A stretch of 64,000 nucleotides of DNA from Roseobacter litoralis Och 149 (GTDB lineage Bacteria; Pseudomonadota; Alphaproteobacteria; Rhodobacterales; Rhodobacteraceae). The DNA lies in contig NC_015730.1 of NCBI RefSeq assembly GCF_000154785.2, positions 1,984,001 through 2,048,000 of the forward strand, given 5' to 3'. Positions 39,983-48,895 of the stretch are shown in pieces. The stretch's first letter is position 1, and each line of letters begins with the position of its first letter. Position numbers and translations under genes: made by a program. The notes beneath the pieces were generated by a model. That model was not told the origin of the DNA. It was given only the letters and a program-made list of their open reading frames with translations, and ran no database searches.

Positions 39983-40083
39983 AACACGCTCTGTCACTTT
40001 CAAAAAAAGAACCGAGGCGCGGTTTGCTTGGGAAAAACTGGCCGCTCAATTGACACTTTTCAACTCTTGCGCGAAAATCAGGA

Positions 40084-40887
40084 ATGATTGCTGATCTGAG
40101 AATCCAAACCTTATCACAGCTTTCGGCTGGGCATGAGTGGCGGCTTTCACTGCCGCACGATCGGCCTGAGCAGCTGCTTATCTGGGTTACACGCGGACAA
40201 GGTCGATTGCTGCTGGATGGTCAGCGGCGGGGGATTGGCGCGCATAACGCCATTCTGGTCCCGGCACGGCACCTTTTCGCGCTTGACCTTGGCAGACAAG
40301 CGGTCGGTCAGGTTGTGATCCTGCCCGATGGCTCGACACTGGATTTTCCGCAAACACCGTCGCAACTGCGCATTCGGGATGGCAGCGCAATGGGAGAGTT
40401 GACTGCGCTGATCGAAAGTGCAGCGCGGGAACAGCAAACTGCCCGCCCCCTGATGGAGGCCGCACTCAGTGCGCATGGCACCCTGATCTCAATCTGGCTG
40501 CAACGCCAACTTGCGCTTGAAGAACATATCGCACCGCGTCCGAATGCAGCCGCACGCCTGACTTCGGCTTACGCGTCCCGCATCACGCAACACTTCCATC
40601 AGCCGATGACGATGGCAGATCACGCGGAAGCGTTGCAGGTGACGCCAACCCACCTCACGCGTGCATGCAAGGCTGCAACCGGCAGAACGGCTGCAGAACT
40701 TCTGACCGACCGCATTTTATATGAGGCGCGCCAGTTGCTGACGAATACTTCTGTTCCAGCGCAGGATATCGCCCGTTTTCTCGGGTTTGGCAGCGCCGCG
40801 TATTTCACACGCTTCATGGTGCATCACACCCGGTCAACGCCCTCCGCCCTGCGGCGCACCGCCACAAAACCCAAAGACGCCGCCTGA
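40084..40887 (+). CDS. AraC-family transcriptional regulator
   Basis: A 267-residue regulator with an N-terminal cupin-like sensing domain (LPHDRPEQLLIWVTRGQGRLLLDGQRRGIGAHNAILVPARHLF) and a C-terminal AraC double helix-turn-helix from about residue 165 (PMTMADHAEALQVTPTHLTRACKAATGRTAAELLTDRILYEARQLL...IARFLGFGSAAYFTRFMVHHTRSTPS). It is 208 bp upstream of, and co-oriented with, the ABC transporter genes and may regulate them. The effector is unknown. AGGA lies directly before ATG. Confidence 0.9.
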   Translation: MIADLRIQTLSQLSAGHEWRLSLPHDRPEQLLIWVTRGQGRLLLDGQRRGIGAHNAILVPARHLFALDLGRQAVGQVVILPDGSTLDFPQTPSQLRIRDGSAMGELTALIESAAREQQTARPLMEAALSAHGTLISIWLQRQLALEEHIAPRPNAAARLTSAYASRITQHFHQPMTMADHAEALQVTPTHLTRACKAATGRTAAELLTDRILYEARQLLTNTSVPAQDIARFLGFGSAAYFTRFMVHHTRSTPSALRRTATKPKDAA

Positions 40888-41095
40888 ACCTGTTTCACTT
40901 CTGAGCAATGGGCTTCAAACCACCTGTCTCATTTACGACGCGAGATATGTCGCAAATTTACCATTTTTGGGCGCTGGCTTCCATTGACGCGCCCCCCAAA
41001 CTCATGCCTCATGCACGAGTAAATATAAAAACAGGCAAAAAATTGCTTGAAAACCGGTGCGGCCCACGCGCCACATCCTGACAACAGGGGTATTA

Positions 41096-42139
41096 ATGGG
41101 ACTATTCATACTCAGACGGTTGGGCGTGATGTTGCTGACGGCACTCTGCCTCACCTTCATCGTGTTCTGGCTGACAAATCTCTATCCGAACCTCGAAAAA
41201 CTGGCGAAGACACAAGGCAATTTCCGGATGTCGGACGAGGCTGTGACAAGCTATCTCGACAAGAACGGCTACCTTCAGCCCCTGCCCGTCAAATTCGGTC
41301 AGTGGCTGGGCGTTCTGCCCGGTTGGACCCACGAAGAAGACGGCATGATCACCGGGCGCTGCTTTGCCGCGGACACGCCCGAAGCCGAACGCCCGAGTTT
41401 CTGTGGGGTGCTGCAGGGGGACTGGGGTTCCTCAACGGTGTTCAAGGATGAGGTGGGCAGCATTGTCGCCACGAGGCTGGCGCTGACAGGCAAACTGATG
41501 TTTGCGGTCATGCTGGTGATGGTGCCCATGGCGCTGATTGTGGGGGTTCTGGCGGGGATGCGCGAAGGATCAAAACTTGATCGATCCCTCTCTACCTTTT
41601 CAATCGCCTCGACAGCGACACCGGAATATGTCTCGGGGGTCATCTTCATTGCCGTTTTCGCCTCTTCCGCCTTTGGGCTGAAATGGTTCAAAGGCTCGGC
41701 CACTTCTGCGATGGAAAATGCCACGTTTGAAAATTTCACCCTGCCGGTCGTCACTATTTCCTTATACGGCATGGGCTACATCGCGCGGATGACGCGGGCT
41801 TCGATGACGGAAGTCATGACGGCACAATACATCCGAACCGCACGGCTCAAGGGGGTAAAATTCTCTGACATCGTGCTCAAACACGCGCTGCGCAACGCGT
41901 TGATCGCGCCCTTCACGGTGATCATGCTGCAATTTCCATGGCTGCTGAACGGGGTCGTCATCGTCGAGACCTTGTTCAACTACAAGGGGTTTGGGTGGTT
42001 GCTGGTGCAGGCGGCGTCTAACAACGACATCGAATTACTGCTCGCCGTTTCTGTTGTTTCTGTTTTCGTGGTTCTGGTCACGCAGTTGATATCCGATATC
42101 GGCTACGTTTACCTCAATCCACGCATTCGCATCACTTAA
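41096..42139 (+). CDS. Oligopeptide/dipeptide-type ABC transporter permease (DppB-like)
   Basis: A 347-residue permease. It begins MGLFILRRLGVMLLTALCLTFIVFWL, the DppB N-terminus, and has the EAA-type loop in ...RTARLKGVKFSDIVLKHALRNALIAPFTVI. ATG at 41096 with AGGGG upstream is chosen over the longer frame. A soluble insert of about 100 residues (with two Cys: GRCFAADTP, FCGVLQ) lies between the first two membrane segments, larger than in E. coli DppB. First gene of the transporter; no binding protein gene precedes it. Confidence 0.88.
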   Translation: MGLFILRRLGVMLLTALCLTFIVFWLTNLYPNLEKLAKTQGNFRMSDEAVTSYLDKNGYLQPLPVKFGQWLGVLPGWTHEEDGMITGRCFAADTPEAERPSFCGVLQGDWGSSTVFKDEVGSIVATRLALTGKLMFAVMLVMVPMALIVGVLAGMREGSKLDRSLSTFSIASTATPEYVSGVIFIAVFASSAFGLKWFKGSATSAMENATFENFTLPVVTISLYGMGYIARMTRASMTEVMTAQYIRTARLKGVKFSDIVLKHALRNALIAPFTVIMLQFPWLLNGVVIVETLFNYKGFGWLLVQAASNNDIELLLAVSVVSVFVVLVTQLISDIGYVYLNPRIRIT

Positions 42140-42151
42140 GGGGGGCTGGTC

Positions 42152-43369
42152 ATGGAAGAACTTTCCTGGGGCAGTATTATTGTCCGCATGGTCATTCAGC
42201 TTATGCCGGTTTGGGTCTCGCTGATTTCCCTTTTTACTATTTCGATCGTGTATAAACGCAGGCTTGGCCTTTATGGCAAACTGTTTGACAGCACGATTGG
42301 CATGATCGGTTTCGCACTTGTCATGTTCTGGGTTTTCGTCGGCGTCTTTGGCGGCCCCTTCGATTTGCTGGTCACGCATAATCCGCTTGATCAGGTTTCC
42401 GGGATGAAGAACAAAATCCCCGGAACACCCATGCGTGGCGCGGAGGATGGCGAATATGCCTATTTCCTGCTGGGCGGCGACAACCTTGCGCGCGATGTCT
42501 TTAGCCGGATCATCAAGGGCGCGTGGATCGTGGTGCAGATCGCCCCTATTGCCACGCTATTCGCCTTTATGGTCGGGATCACGCTGGGTCTGCCCGCAGG
42601 CTACTATGGTGGCCGTCTGGACACGGTGTTGTCGTTTCTGGCGAACCTGATCCTCGCCTTTCCGGTGATCCTGCTGTTCTACCTTCTGGTGACGCCAGAG
42701 ATAGTCCTGACAGGAATCCCCAACTACATGGCGCTGTTCCTGTTCATCTTTCCACTGGTCTTTGTGTGTATTCTGCTCAACTCGCGGTACTACACGCAGC
42801 CGAAGATCAGAACGCCGCTGCTGATTGGCGTGTTGGGGCTTTTGGGGTGGTTGTATCTGTCACTGGTGTCTTCGGATGGCGCCGTCGTTGCCACACCGAC
42901 CTATTCGATACCCGGGCTACCGGCGTTTCTCGATCTGTTTGACATCGACGCGGGTATTCTCGTGGTCTTTGTCTCGGTCGTCTTTGTGAACTCGCCCACC
43001 GTCTTTCGGATCGTGCGCGGCCTTGCGATGGACATCAAGACACGCGACTACGTTGCTGCCGCACAGACGCGCGGTGAAGGCCCGTGGTACATCATGCTAT
43101 GGGAAATCCTGCCCAACGCACGGGGTCCTCTGATCGTCGATTTCTGCCTGCGCATTGGCTACACGACCATTTTGCTCGGCACATTAGGGTTCTTTGGTCT
43201 TGGTCTTGCGTCGGAAAGCCCGGATTGGGGCAGCACGATCAACGCAGGGCGCCGCTTGCTGGCGCTTTACCCGCATGCGGCAATTGCACCTGCGGTTGCA
43301 CTGCTGACCCTCGTGCTGGGCCTGAACCTGCTGGCGGATGGCCTGCGCGAGGAAAGCTTGCGCGATTGA
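42152..43369 (+). CDS. Oligopeptide/dipeptide-type ABC transporter permease (DppC-like)
   Basis: A 405-residue permease, longer than the usual 300 because of an extra membrane segment at the N-terminus and another pair in the middle (about residues 210-250). DppC signatures: YFLLGGDNLARDVFSRIIKGAWI, LGLPAGYYGGRLDT and DYVAAAQTRGEGPWYIMLWEILPNARGPLIV. It is 12 bp behind the first permease. Confidence 0.88.
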   Translation: MEELSWGSIIVRMVIQLMPVWVSLISLFTISIVYKRRLGLYGKLFDSTIGMIGFALVMFWVFVGVFGGPFDLLVTHNPLDQVSGMKNKIPGTPMRGAEDGEYAYFLLGGDNLARDVFSRIIKGAWIVVQIAPIATLFAFMVGITLGLPAGYYGGRLDTVLSFLANLILAFPVILLFYLLVTPEIVLTGIPNYMALFLFIFPLVFVCILLNSRYYTQPKIRTPLLIGVLGLLGWLYLSLVSSDGAVVATPTYSIPGLPAFLDLFDIDAGILVVFVSVVFVNSPTVFRIVRGLAMDIKTRDYVAAAQTRGEGPWYIMLWEILPNARGPLIVDFCLRIGYTTILLGTLGFFGLGLASESPDWGSTINAGRRLLALYPHAAIAPAVALLTLVLGLNLLADGLREESLRD

Positions 43370-43454
43370 TGAGCGGTTGCGGGGGGTGCGCCCCCCGCCC
43401 CGAATAAAAGACGATGAGCCGCACTTTAAGGTTCACTCCAACAAGGAGACCAAA

Positions 43455-45545
43455 ATGCCAAAGCCTGACTACAGCGGTCCAATTCTAGAGATAGACAAGC
43501 TATCCATATCGTTTTTCACGCGGTTGCGGGAAATCCCGGCTGTCATGGATTTTTCCGTGCATGTGCAACCCGGCGAGGCCGTGGGCCTTGTGGGTGAATC
43601 CGGCTGCGGTAAATCCACTGTGGCCTTGGGGGTCATGCAGGATTTGGGCAAGAATGGCCGCGTCGTCGGTGGCTCCATCAAGTTCAAAGGCCGCGACCTT
43701 GGAGAGATGAACGATGAAGAGTTGCGCGGCATTCGCGGCTCAGAAATCGCAATGATCTATCAGGAACCGATGGCCTCTCTGAACCCGGCGATGAAGATCG
43801 GCAGGCAGTTGATGGAGGTACCGATGATCCATCAGGGCGCCTCGGAAAAGGATGCGTTTGATCGTGCTTTGCAGGTTGTGACCGACGTAAAGCTGCCGGA
43901 CCCGAAGCGGATATTGAATTCCTATCCGCACCAGCTTTCGGGTGGGCAGCAACAACGCATCGTGATCGCCATGGCATTGATGTCAGAGCCGTCGTTGTTG
44001 ATCCTTGATGAGCCGACCACAGCGCTGGATGTGACTGTCGAGGCGGCCATCGTCGCCTTGGTCAAGGATCTGGGGCGCAAATACGGCACCTCGATGCTGT
44101 TCATCAGCCACAACCTCGGGTTGGTGCTGGAAACCTGCGACCGCATCTGCGTCATGTATTCCGGTGAGGCGGTCGAACGCGGCTCAATCGAAGACGTCTT
44201 TGACCGGATGCAGCACCCTTATACGCAGGCCCTGTTCCGGTCTATCCCGCTGCCGGGGGCAGATAAAAACGCGCGCCCGCTTGTGGCAATCCCCGGCAAC
44301 TTCCCCCTGCCCCATGAACGGCCCAATGGCTGCAACTTTGGCCCGCGCTGCGATTATTTCGAACAGGGTCGCTGTGATCAGGGAACGCTGCTAATGGAAG
44401 AGGTGGAAGGCCATGACCGCCATGCCACACGCTGCCTGAAGTTCAGAGAAATCGACTGGGATGCGCCGCTGGAACTGGCCGAGGTCAAGACCAAGGGCGA
44501 GATCGGCGATGTTGTCCTGAAGATAGACAACCTCAAGAAATACTATGAGGTTGCCGCCAATGCGATCTTTGGCGGCGGCGACAAAAAGGTCGTCAAAGCC
44601 AATGAAACGCTGACCTTTGAGGCACGCGAGTCCGAGACGCTGGCCATTGTTGGCGAATCCGGCTGTGGCAAATCCACCTTTGCCAAGGTGCTGATGGGGC
44701 TTGAGACTGCAACCGAAGGGTCAATCACCCTAGGGAACAAACCCATCCACGACGTCCCCATCGAAGAACGCGATACACAAACCGTCGCCGACATTCAGAT
44801 GGTATTTCAAAACCCGTTTGATACGCTCAACCCGTCCATGACGATCGGGCGCCAGATCATCCGCGCGCTAGAAATCTTCGGCATCGGGGAAAACGAACGC
44901 GACCGGACAGAACGGATGCTCAAGCTGCTCGATCTGGTGAAATTGCCACGCGAGTTCGCCAACCGGATGCCCCGCCAATTGTCGGGCGGACAAAAGCAGC
45001 GCGTGGGGATTGCCCGTGCCTTTGCCGGTGACGCGCGTATTGTGGTGGCAGATGAGCCGGTGTCTGCCCTCGATGTGTCAGTGCAGGCGGCGGTGACTGA
45101 TCTGCTGATGGAAATCCAGCGCGAGCATAAAACCACGCTGCTGTTCATCAGCCACGATTTGTCCATCGTGCGCTACCTCAGCGACCGGGTGATGGTCATG
45201 TATCTGGGCCATGTTGTTGAGCTTGGCACCACCGATCAGGTCTTCTCACCCCCCTACCACCCCTATACCGAAGCGCTGCTTTCTGCGGTGCCGATTGCGG
45301 ACACCAGCGTCAAGAAAAAGCACATCGTGCTGGAAGGCGATATCCCCTCGGCGATGAACCCACCCTCGGGCTGCCCGTTCCAGACGCGCTGTGGCTGGAA
45401 ATCACAAGTGCCCGGTGGTCTGTGTGAACAAGAGGTGCCTCCCGTTCGCACTTTGCCCGGCAACCACCAGCTCAAATGTCATCTGAGTGACGCACAGCTT
45501 GCCAGCATGGAGCCCGTAATCGAAGTCGGCGTTGCCGCAGAATAA
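43455..45545 (+). CDS. ABC transporter ATP-binding protein, fused DppD-DppF type
   Basis: A 696-residue protein containing two complete ATPase domains. Domain 1: Walker A GESGCGKSTVA, signature LSGGQQQR, Walker B LLILDEPTTALD. Domain 2 from about residue 350: GESGCGKSTFA, LSGGQKQRVGIARAFA, IVVADEPVSALD. Each is followed by an oligopeptide-type C-terminal Cys motif (NGCNFGPRCDYFEQGRC and SGCPFQTRCGWKSQVPGGLC) that may hold an Fe-S cluster. ATG at 43455 has AAGGAG; the upstream in-frame extension is not conserved-looking. Completes an importer that lacks a local substrate-binding protein. Confidence 0.93.
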   Translation: MPKPDYSGPILEIDKLSISFFTRLREIPAVMDFSVHVQPGEAVGLVGESGCGKSTVALGVMQDLGKNGRVVGGSIKFKGRDLGEMNDEELRGIRGSEIAMIYQEPMASLNPAMKIGRQLMEVPMIHQGASEKDAFDRALQVVTDVKLPDPKRILNSYPHQLSGGQQQRIVIAMALMSEPSLLILDEPTTALDVTVEAAIVALVKDLGRKYGTSMLFISHNLGLVLETCDRICVMYSGEAVERGSIEDVFDRMQHPYTQALFRSIPLPGADKNARPLVAIPGNFPLPHERPNGCNFGPRCDYFEQGRCDQGTLLMEEVEGHDRHATRCLKFREIDWDAPLELAEVKTKGEIGDVVLKIDNLKKYYEVAANAIFGGGDKKVVKANETLTFEARESETLAIVGESGCGKSTFAKVLMGLETATEGSITLGNKPIHDVPIEERDTQTVADIQMVFQNPFDTLNPSMTIGRQIIRALEIFGIGENERDRTERMLKLLDLVKLPREFANRMPRQLSGGQKQRVGIARAFAGDARIVVADEPVSALDVSVQAAVTDLLMEIQREHKTTLLFISHDLSIVRYLSDRVMVMYLGHVVELGTTDQVFSPPYHPYTEALLSAVPIADTSVKKKHIVLEGDIPSAMNPPSGCPFQTRCGWKSQVPGGLCEQEVPPVRTLPGNHQLKCHLSDAQLASMEPVIEVGVAAE

Positions 45546-45561
45546 GCGCGCGACGCAACAA

Positions 45562-46146
45562 TCAACCGCCTGTGATAATCCTGACGTAATTCTGTGTTTC
45601 TTTATAAGGCGGAATGCCGCCGTGGCGTTTTACGGCATTAGGGCCCGCATTATACGCGGCCAGCGCGAGACGCCATGATTTGAAACGATCAAACTGTTGA
45701 CGAAGATACCGCGCGCCCCCTTCCAGATTTTCCTGCGGCACCAGCGGATCAACACGCAGTGATCGCGCAGTTGCAGGCATCAGCTGCGCCAGACCCAGCG
45801 CGCCCTTGTGTGATTTGGCCGTCGGGTTCCAGCCGGATTCCTGTTGGACAAGCCGCAAAAACAGATCCTCCGGAATGCGGTGTTTGCGTGCCGCTGAGCG
45901 CGCCATTTCCAGAAATTCGCCCCGATAAGCGCCGGTATACTGCGGCAGGTTCCACTTGCTCGGCGTGATGACCGAGGGTGGCTGTAATCGCACGGAGTTT
46001 TTGTACTGCCCCGCCGCACGGCTATCCAGCACACTGGTTTGCGAGTCAAAGAGCTTACTGCGGTTTTTTGTGGAAACAGTCTGCGCCTGAGCCACTTGCA
46101 CGACAAAAATGAAGATCGCGGACGAAACCAAAACAGATTTCAGCAT
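45562..46146 (-). CDS. Lytic transglycosylase, SLT family
   Basis: A 194-residue exported murein hydrolase. Signal peptide ([17 protein letters not shown]), then the catalytic SLT domain from about residue 85: [33 protein letters not shown], with the catalytic Glu in QQESGWN, and [29 protein letters not shown]. It cleaves glycan strands to anhydro-muropeptides. Convergent with the ABC transporter. Confidence 0.93.
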   Translation of the reverse strand: MLKSVLVSSAIFIFVVQVAQAQTVSTKNRSKLFDSQTSVLDSRAAGQYKNSVRLQPPSVITPSKWNLPQYTGAYRGEFLEMARSAARKHRIPEDLFLRLVQQESGWNPTAKSHKGALGLAQLMPATARSLRVDPLVPQENLEGGARYLRQQFDRFKSWRLALAAYNAGPNAVKRHGGIPPYKETQNYVRIITGG

Positions 46147-46366
46147 AAGTGGCTACTCAACCTTCTTCCAATTGCGCAGAACATATCAAATTATCTTTCT
46201 TTTGCCAGTCCTTACGGGTTCATTGATATTGGGCCGTTTCATCCAACCGTTTACCATGGTTTAACCCGCGCGAAACAATTATGATTTTACAAAATTTTTC
46301 TGCGTTAAGATTCGGAAAACCACCGGTCAGCGCAGAGCCATAATAACGAGCAAAAAAGGGGGCATC

Positions 46367-46870
46367 ATGGCCGGCTCTGTGAACAAAGTAATCCTCATCG
46401 GTAATCTGGGACGCGATCCGGAAGTGCGCAGTTTTCAGAATGGAGGCAAAGTCTGCAACCTGCGGATTGCCACCTCCGAGACGTGGAAGGACAAAAATAC
46501 CGGCGAGCGGAAAGAACGCACAGAATGGCATTCGGTAGCAATTTTTTCCGAACCTCTGGTGCGTGTCGCAGAACAATATCTGCGCAAAGGTTCAAAGATC
46601 TACGTCGAGGGGCAACTCGAAACGCGCAAATGGCAGGATCAATCCGGACAGGACAAATATTCCACGGAAGTCGTTCTTAGGCCTTATACCTCTACTCTCA
46701 CGATGCTTGACAGTCGTGATGGCGGCGGCGGTAGTTCCGGCGGCGGTGGCGGCGGCGGTGCGGACCGCATGGGTTACGACGACCGGGGCGGCGATAGTTA
46801 CGGCGGCGGCGCAAGCAACACGCCAAGCCCGGCACCGTCGCGTGATCTGGACGATGAAATCCCGTTCTGA
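46367..46870 (+). CDS. ssb: Single-stranded DNA-binding protein
   Basis: 167 residues. OB-fold ([38 protein letters not shown]) to about residue 112, a glycine-rich linker and the interaction tail DLDDEIPF at the end. Stand-alone; no LexA box was found upstream. Immediately downstream begins a hairpin-rich region that may encode an RNA. Confidence 0.97.
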   Translation: MAGSVNKVILIGNLGRDPEVRSFQNGGKVCNLRIATSETWKDKNTGERKERTEWHSVAIFSEPLVRVAEQYLRKGSKIYVEGQLETRKWQDQSGQDKYSTEVVLRPYTSTLTMLDSRDGGGGSSGGGGGGGADRMGYDDRGGDSYGGGASNTPSPAPSRDLDDEIPF

Positions 46871-46877
46871 CACAAAG

Positions 46878-47168
46878 GCTCTTTGTGGGGCCTGATACCA
46901 ACATGATGGGGAACTGTCGGTCGGTTTGTTGAGTGAGGTTTTATGGCGCAACAATAACCCGCGCAGAGCGAAATGTTACATCCAACAATCACCGGGACAT
47001 TATTGGGCATGCGTAGCTCGTAAGATGCGCGTGGTCGACCAGGAAGCCCACGCGCCCAAACTATTGGGGTGCGATAACGTAAAACCACGCCTTGCCTCCG
47101 CGAGGTAACAGGCGGTTTATCGACCCACATCATGGGTCCCACAAAAGGCCATCTAACCGGTGGCCTTT
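46878..47168 (+). ncRNA. Candidate structured RNA downstream of ssb
   Basis: A 373-base stretch without a supported protein gene. Its two ends can pair over 250 bases: CTTTGTGGGGCC (46881-46892) with GGTCCCACAAAAG (47135-47147), and CATGATG (46902-46908) with CATCATG (47128-47134), giving one rod with an internal bulge. Inside is an eight-pair hairpin GCGCGTGG/CCACGCGC (around 47028-47056). An intrinsic terminator follows at once. It has no match that I recognise to tmRNA, RNase P RNA or SRP RNA. It may be a 6S-like or lineage-specific RNA, or a long ssb 3' region. Strand is taken from the terminator. Confidence 0.35.
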
Positions 47169-47170
47169 TT
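47143..47170 (+). terminator. Intrinsic terminator of the ssb/candidate RNA transcript
   Basis: AAAGGCCA (47144-47151), nine-base loop, TGGCCTTT (47161-47168) running into five T. Its 5' arm overlaps the 3' arm of the long-range stem at 47135-47147, so the two structures may be mutually exclusive. Confidence 0.7.
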
Positions 47171-47243
47171 GGTTGTCTCAACGCCAGAAAACATTACGCA
47201 AACACTTGCGCTTTGGTCCGTTCAAAAATGTCTGGAGATAAAA

Positions 47244-47327
47244 TGGTGCGGGTGAAGGGACTCGAACCCCCACGCCATAGGCGCCAGAACCTAAATCTGG
47301 TGCGTCTACCAATTCCGCCACACCCGC
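47244..47327 (-). tRNA. tRNA-Leu (anticodon TAG)
   Basis: Minus strand, 84 nt with an encoded CCA. Acceptor stem GCGGGTG/CACCCGC, A as discriminator, D-arm GGCGGAATTGGTAGACGC with A-box, anticodon stem CCAGA/TCTGG holding loop TTTAGGT (anticodon TAG), a variable arm (GGCGCCTATGGCGT region) as in class II tRNAs, and T-arm GGGGGTTCGAGTCCC. Confidence 0.95.
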
Positions 47328-47469
47328 ACGAGACCGCTTTCGCAAGTCTTCGCGACCTACTAGCAAACCTCAGGGCGAGTGGCGAGACCGAAAATACAAA
47401 GTCGGCGTTAAAGCTTTAGTATCAAATTTTAGAGATATTGCGGCCATGGAATTCTCAAAGGGTGCATCA

Positions 47470-48000
47470 ATGACGCATAAAACGGTCGATCGATCTGAAC
47501 AGGACAATCGCCCCGCTGCTGCCTTGGTATCAGGGTTGGAAAGACCGCTTTCGCTGTGGGAAAAGCCCGGGTTCGTGCACGGCGCGCGCATTTTGACAAT
47601 GAAAGGCGCGCGCAGGGTCGAACACCTTCGTCCCGGCGATCATGTCATCACCCGAGGCAATGGCGCAGTGCCTGTGCACCTCATTGAACAAAGGAGCATG
47701 GTTGTTCCAGCTGTCTATATTGTCGCCGGATCACTGGGCCATCATCAACCCGATCTGGACAGCCTCCTGCCCGCCTCGCAGACGGTTTTATTAAGGGATT
47801 GGCGCGCCCATGCTTTTGCAGGTGCCGAGGAAACAATGGTCAAGATCGACAGGTTGGTTGATGGGGAATATGTCAGAGACATCGGGTTGCAGACCCTGAC
47901 CCTCTATAGTGTGTTCTGTGCCGCGCCACAGGTTCTTTACGCGGATGGCATGGAATTGGGCACTGCGGATATAATGGCGTATGAGAACGCGCTGACTTAA
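47470..48000 (+). CDS. Hint-domain protein without the catalytic first cysteine
   Basis: A 176-residue protein with a Hedgehog/intein-type (Hint_2) fold: GFVHGARILTMKGARRVEHLRPGDHVITRGNGAVPVHLIEQRSMVVP, then VRDIGLQTLTLYSVFCAAPQVLYADGMEL. In self-processing members the domain begins with Cys or Ser followed by F/L xx GT; here that place is GFVHGAR, so autocatalysis is unlikely. Similar genes are frequent in Roseobacters, often attached to calcium-binding repeats; this one stands alone. Start at 47470 has AAGGG seven bases upstream; an ATG eight codons earlier lacks a site. Function unknown. Confidence 0.75.
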   Translation: MTHKTVDRSEQDNRPAAALVSGLERPLSLWEKPGFVHGARILTMKGARRVEHLRPGDHVITRGNGAVPVHLIEQRSMVVPAVYIVAGSLGHHQPDLDSLLPASQTVLLRDWRAHAFAGAEETMVKIDRLVDGEYVRDIGLQTLTLYSVFCAAPQVLYADGMELGTADIMAYENALT

Positions 48001-48854
48001 ACGAGCAGTTTTCGTAAAACCTTGGGCAAGACCGCTGGCAAATCCTCTGCAATCAATCCAGGGCCGAATGTGATTGCACATTCCACATGTAACCAGACCG
48101 CGACTTTCGCGGCTTCCAAGGGCGTAAAACCCCGCGCCATCAGGCCGGTAATGAAGCCTGCCAATACATCCCCAGACCCCGCCGTCGCCAGCCAGGGGGC
48201 CGCGCGCGCGCCGGTGGCCTGATGCAAGTACACATGCCCGTTATGATCCGCGACCAGCGTGTCTTCACCTTTTGCAATCACAATACAGCCCATGTCATGT
48301 GCGGCATTGATCGTCACCTCGGCGCGCTTGTCGATAGACGCAGCGAAGGCTTCAGCGGATGTGTCCGGGAACAGCCGGGCAAACTCTCCCGCGTGGGGCG
48401 TCAAAACGCAAGCTGGATGTAAAAGAGTGCACAGCTCCCGGTTCATAGCGAGCAAAGTGATTGCATCAGCGTCAAGCACTGTTGCACGCTTTGCCGCCAG
48501 AATTTCCTCAATCAGGCCGATTTGGGCGGGCGAAGTTCCAAACCCCGGCCCAACACAGAGCGCCGATATCCGCTTGTCCGACAGAGCTATTTCCAAATCA
48601 TGCGGCGTTTTGATTTTTCTGACCATCAAGGCAGAAATATGTGCCGCGACTTCGGAAATCGCTGCTGGCGGTGTGCCAATGCTCACCACCCCTGCTCCGA
48701 TCCGCAAAGCGGCCATGGCCGCAAGCCTTGCAGCTCCGGTTCTGCCGACGCCACCGGAAAGAACCAGCGCATGTCCATGATCGAACTTATGCCCTTGTTT
48801 TTTCTGCAGTAAATCAAGCGGCAGATTGGATCTATTCAAAATACTGATGGCCAT
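47997..48854 (-). CDS. nnrD: ADP-dependent NAD(P)H-hydrate dehydratase
   Basis: Repairs hydrated NAD(P)H (NADHX) by ADP-dependent dehydration. 285 residues of the ribokinase-like YjeF C-terminal family: HGHALVLSGGVGRTGAARLAAMAALRIGAGVV, VLTPHAGEFARLFP, and the catalytic aspartate in ATAGSGDVLAGFITGLMARG. In most bacteria it is fused behind the epimerase; here it is a separate frame that starts 38 bp after the epimerase stop. Start taken as ATG 48854; a GTG sits one codon upstream. Overlaps the end of the Hint gene by four bases. Confidence 0.9.
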   Translation of the reverse strand: MAISILNRSNLPLDLLQKKQGHKFDHGHALVLSGGVGRTGAARLAAMAALRIGAGVVSIGTPPAAISEVAAHISALMVRKIKTPHDLEIALSDKRISALCVGPGFGTSPAQIGLIEEILAAKRATVLDADAITLLAMNRELCTLLHPACVLTPHAGEFARLFPDTSAEAFAASIDKRAEVTINAAHDMGCIVIAKGEDTLVADHNGHVYLHQATGARAAPWLATAGSGDVLAGFITGLMARGFTPLEAAKVAVWLHVECAITFGPGLIAEDLPAVLPKVLRKLLV

Positions 48855-48895
48855 CACATGTCCCGAACTCCGTCACAAGAATATAGAAATACGGA

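Noticed and set aside
46871..47170. tmRNA, RNase P RNA or SRP RNA
   Set aside because: None of the hallmark sequences (tRNA-like ends and tag frame, GAGGAAAGTCCG, or the SRP GGAA loop) occurs on either strand; kept only as an unassigned candidate RNA.
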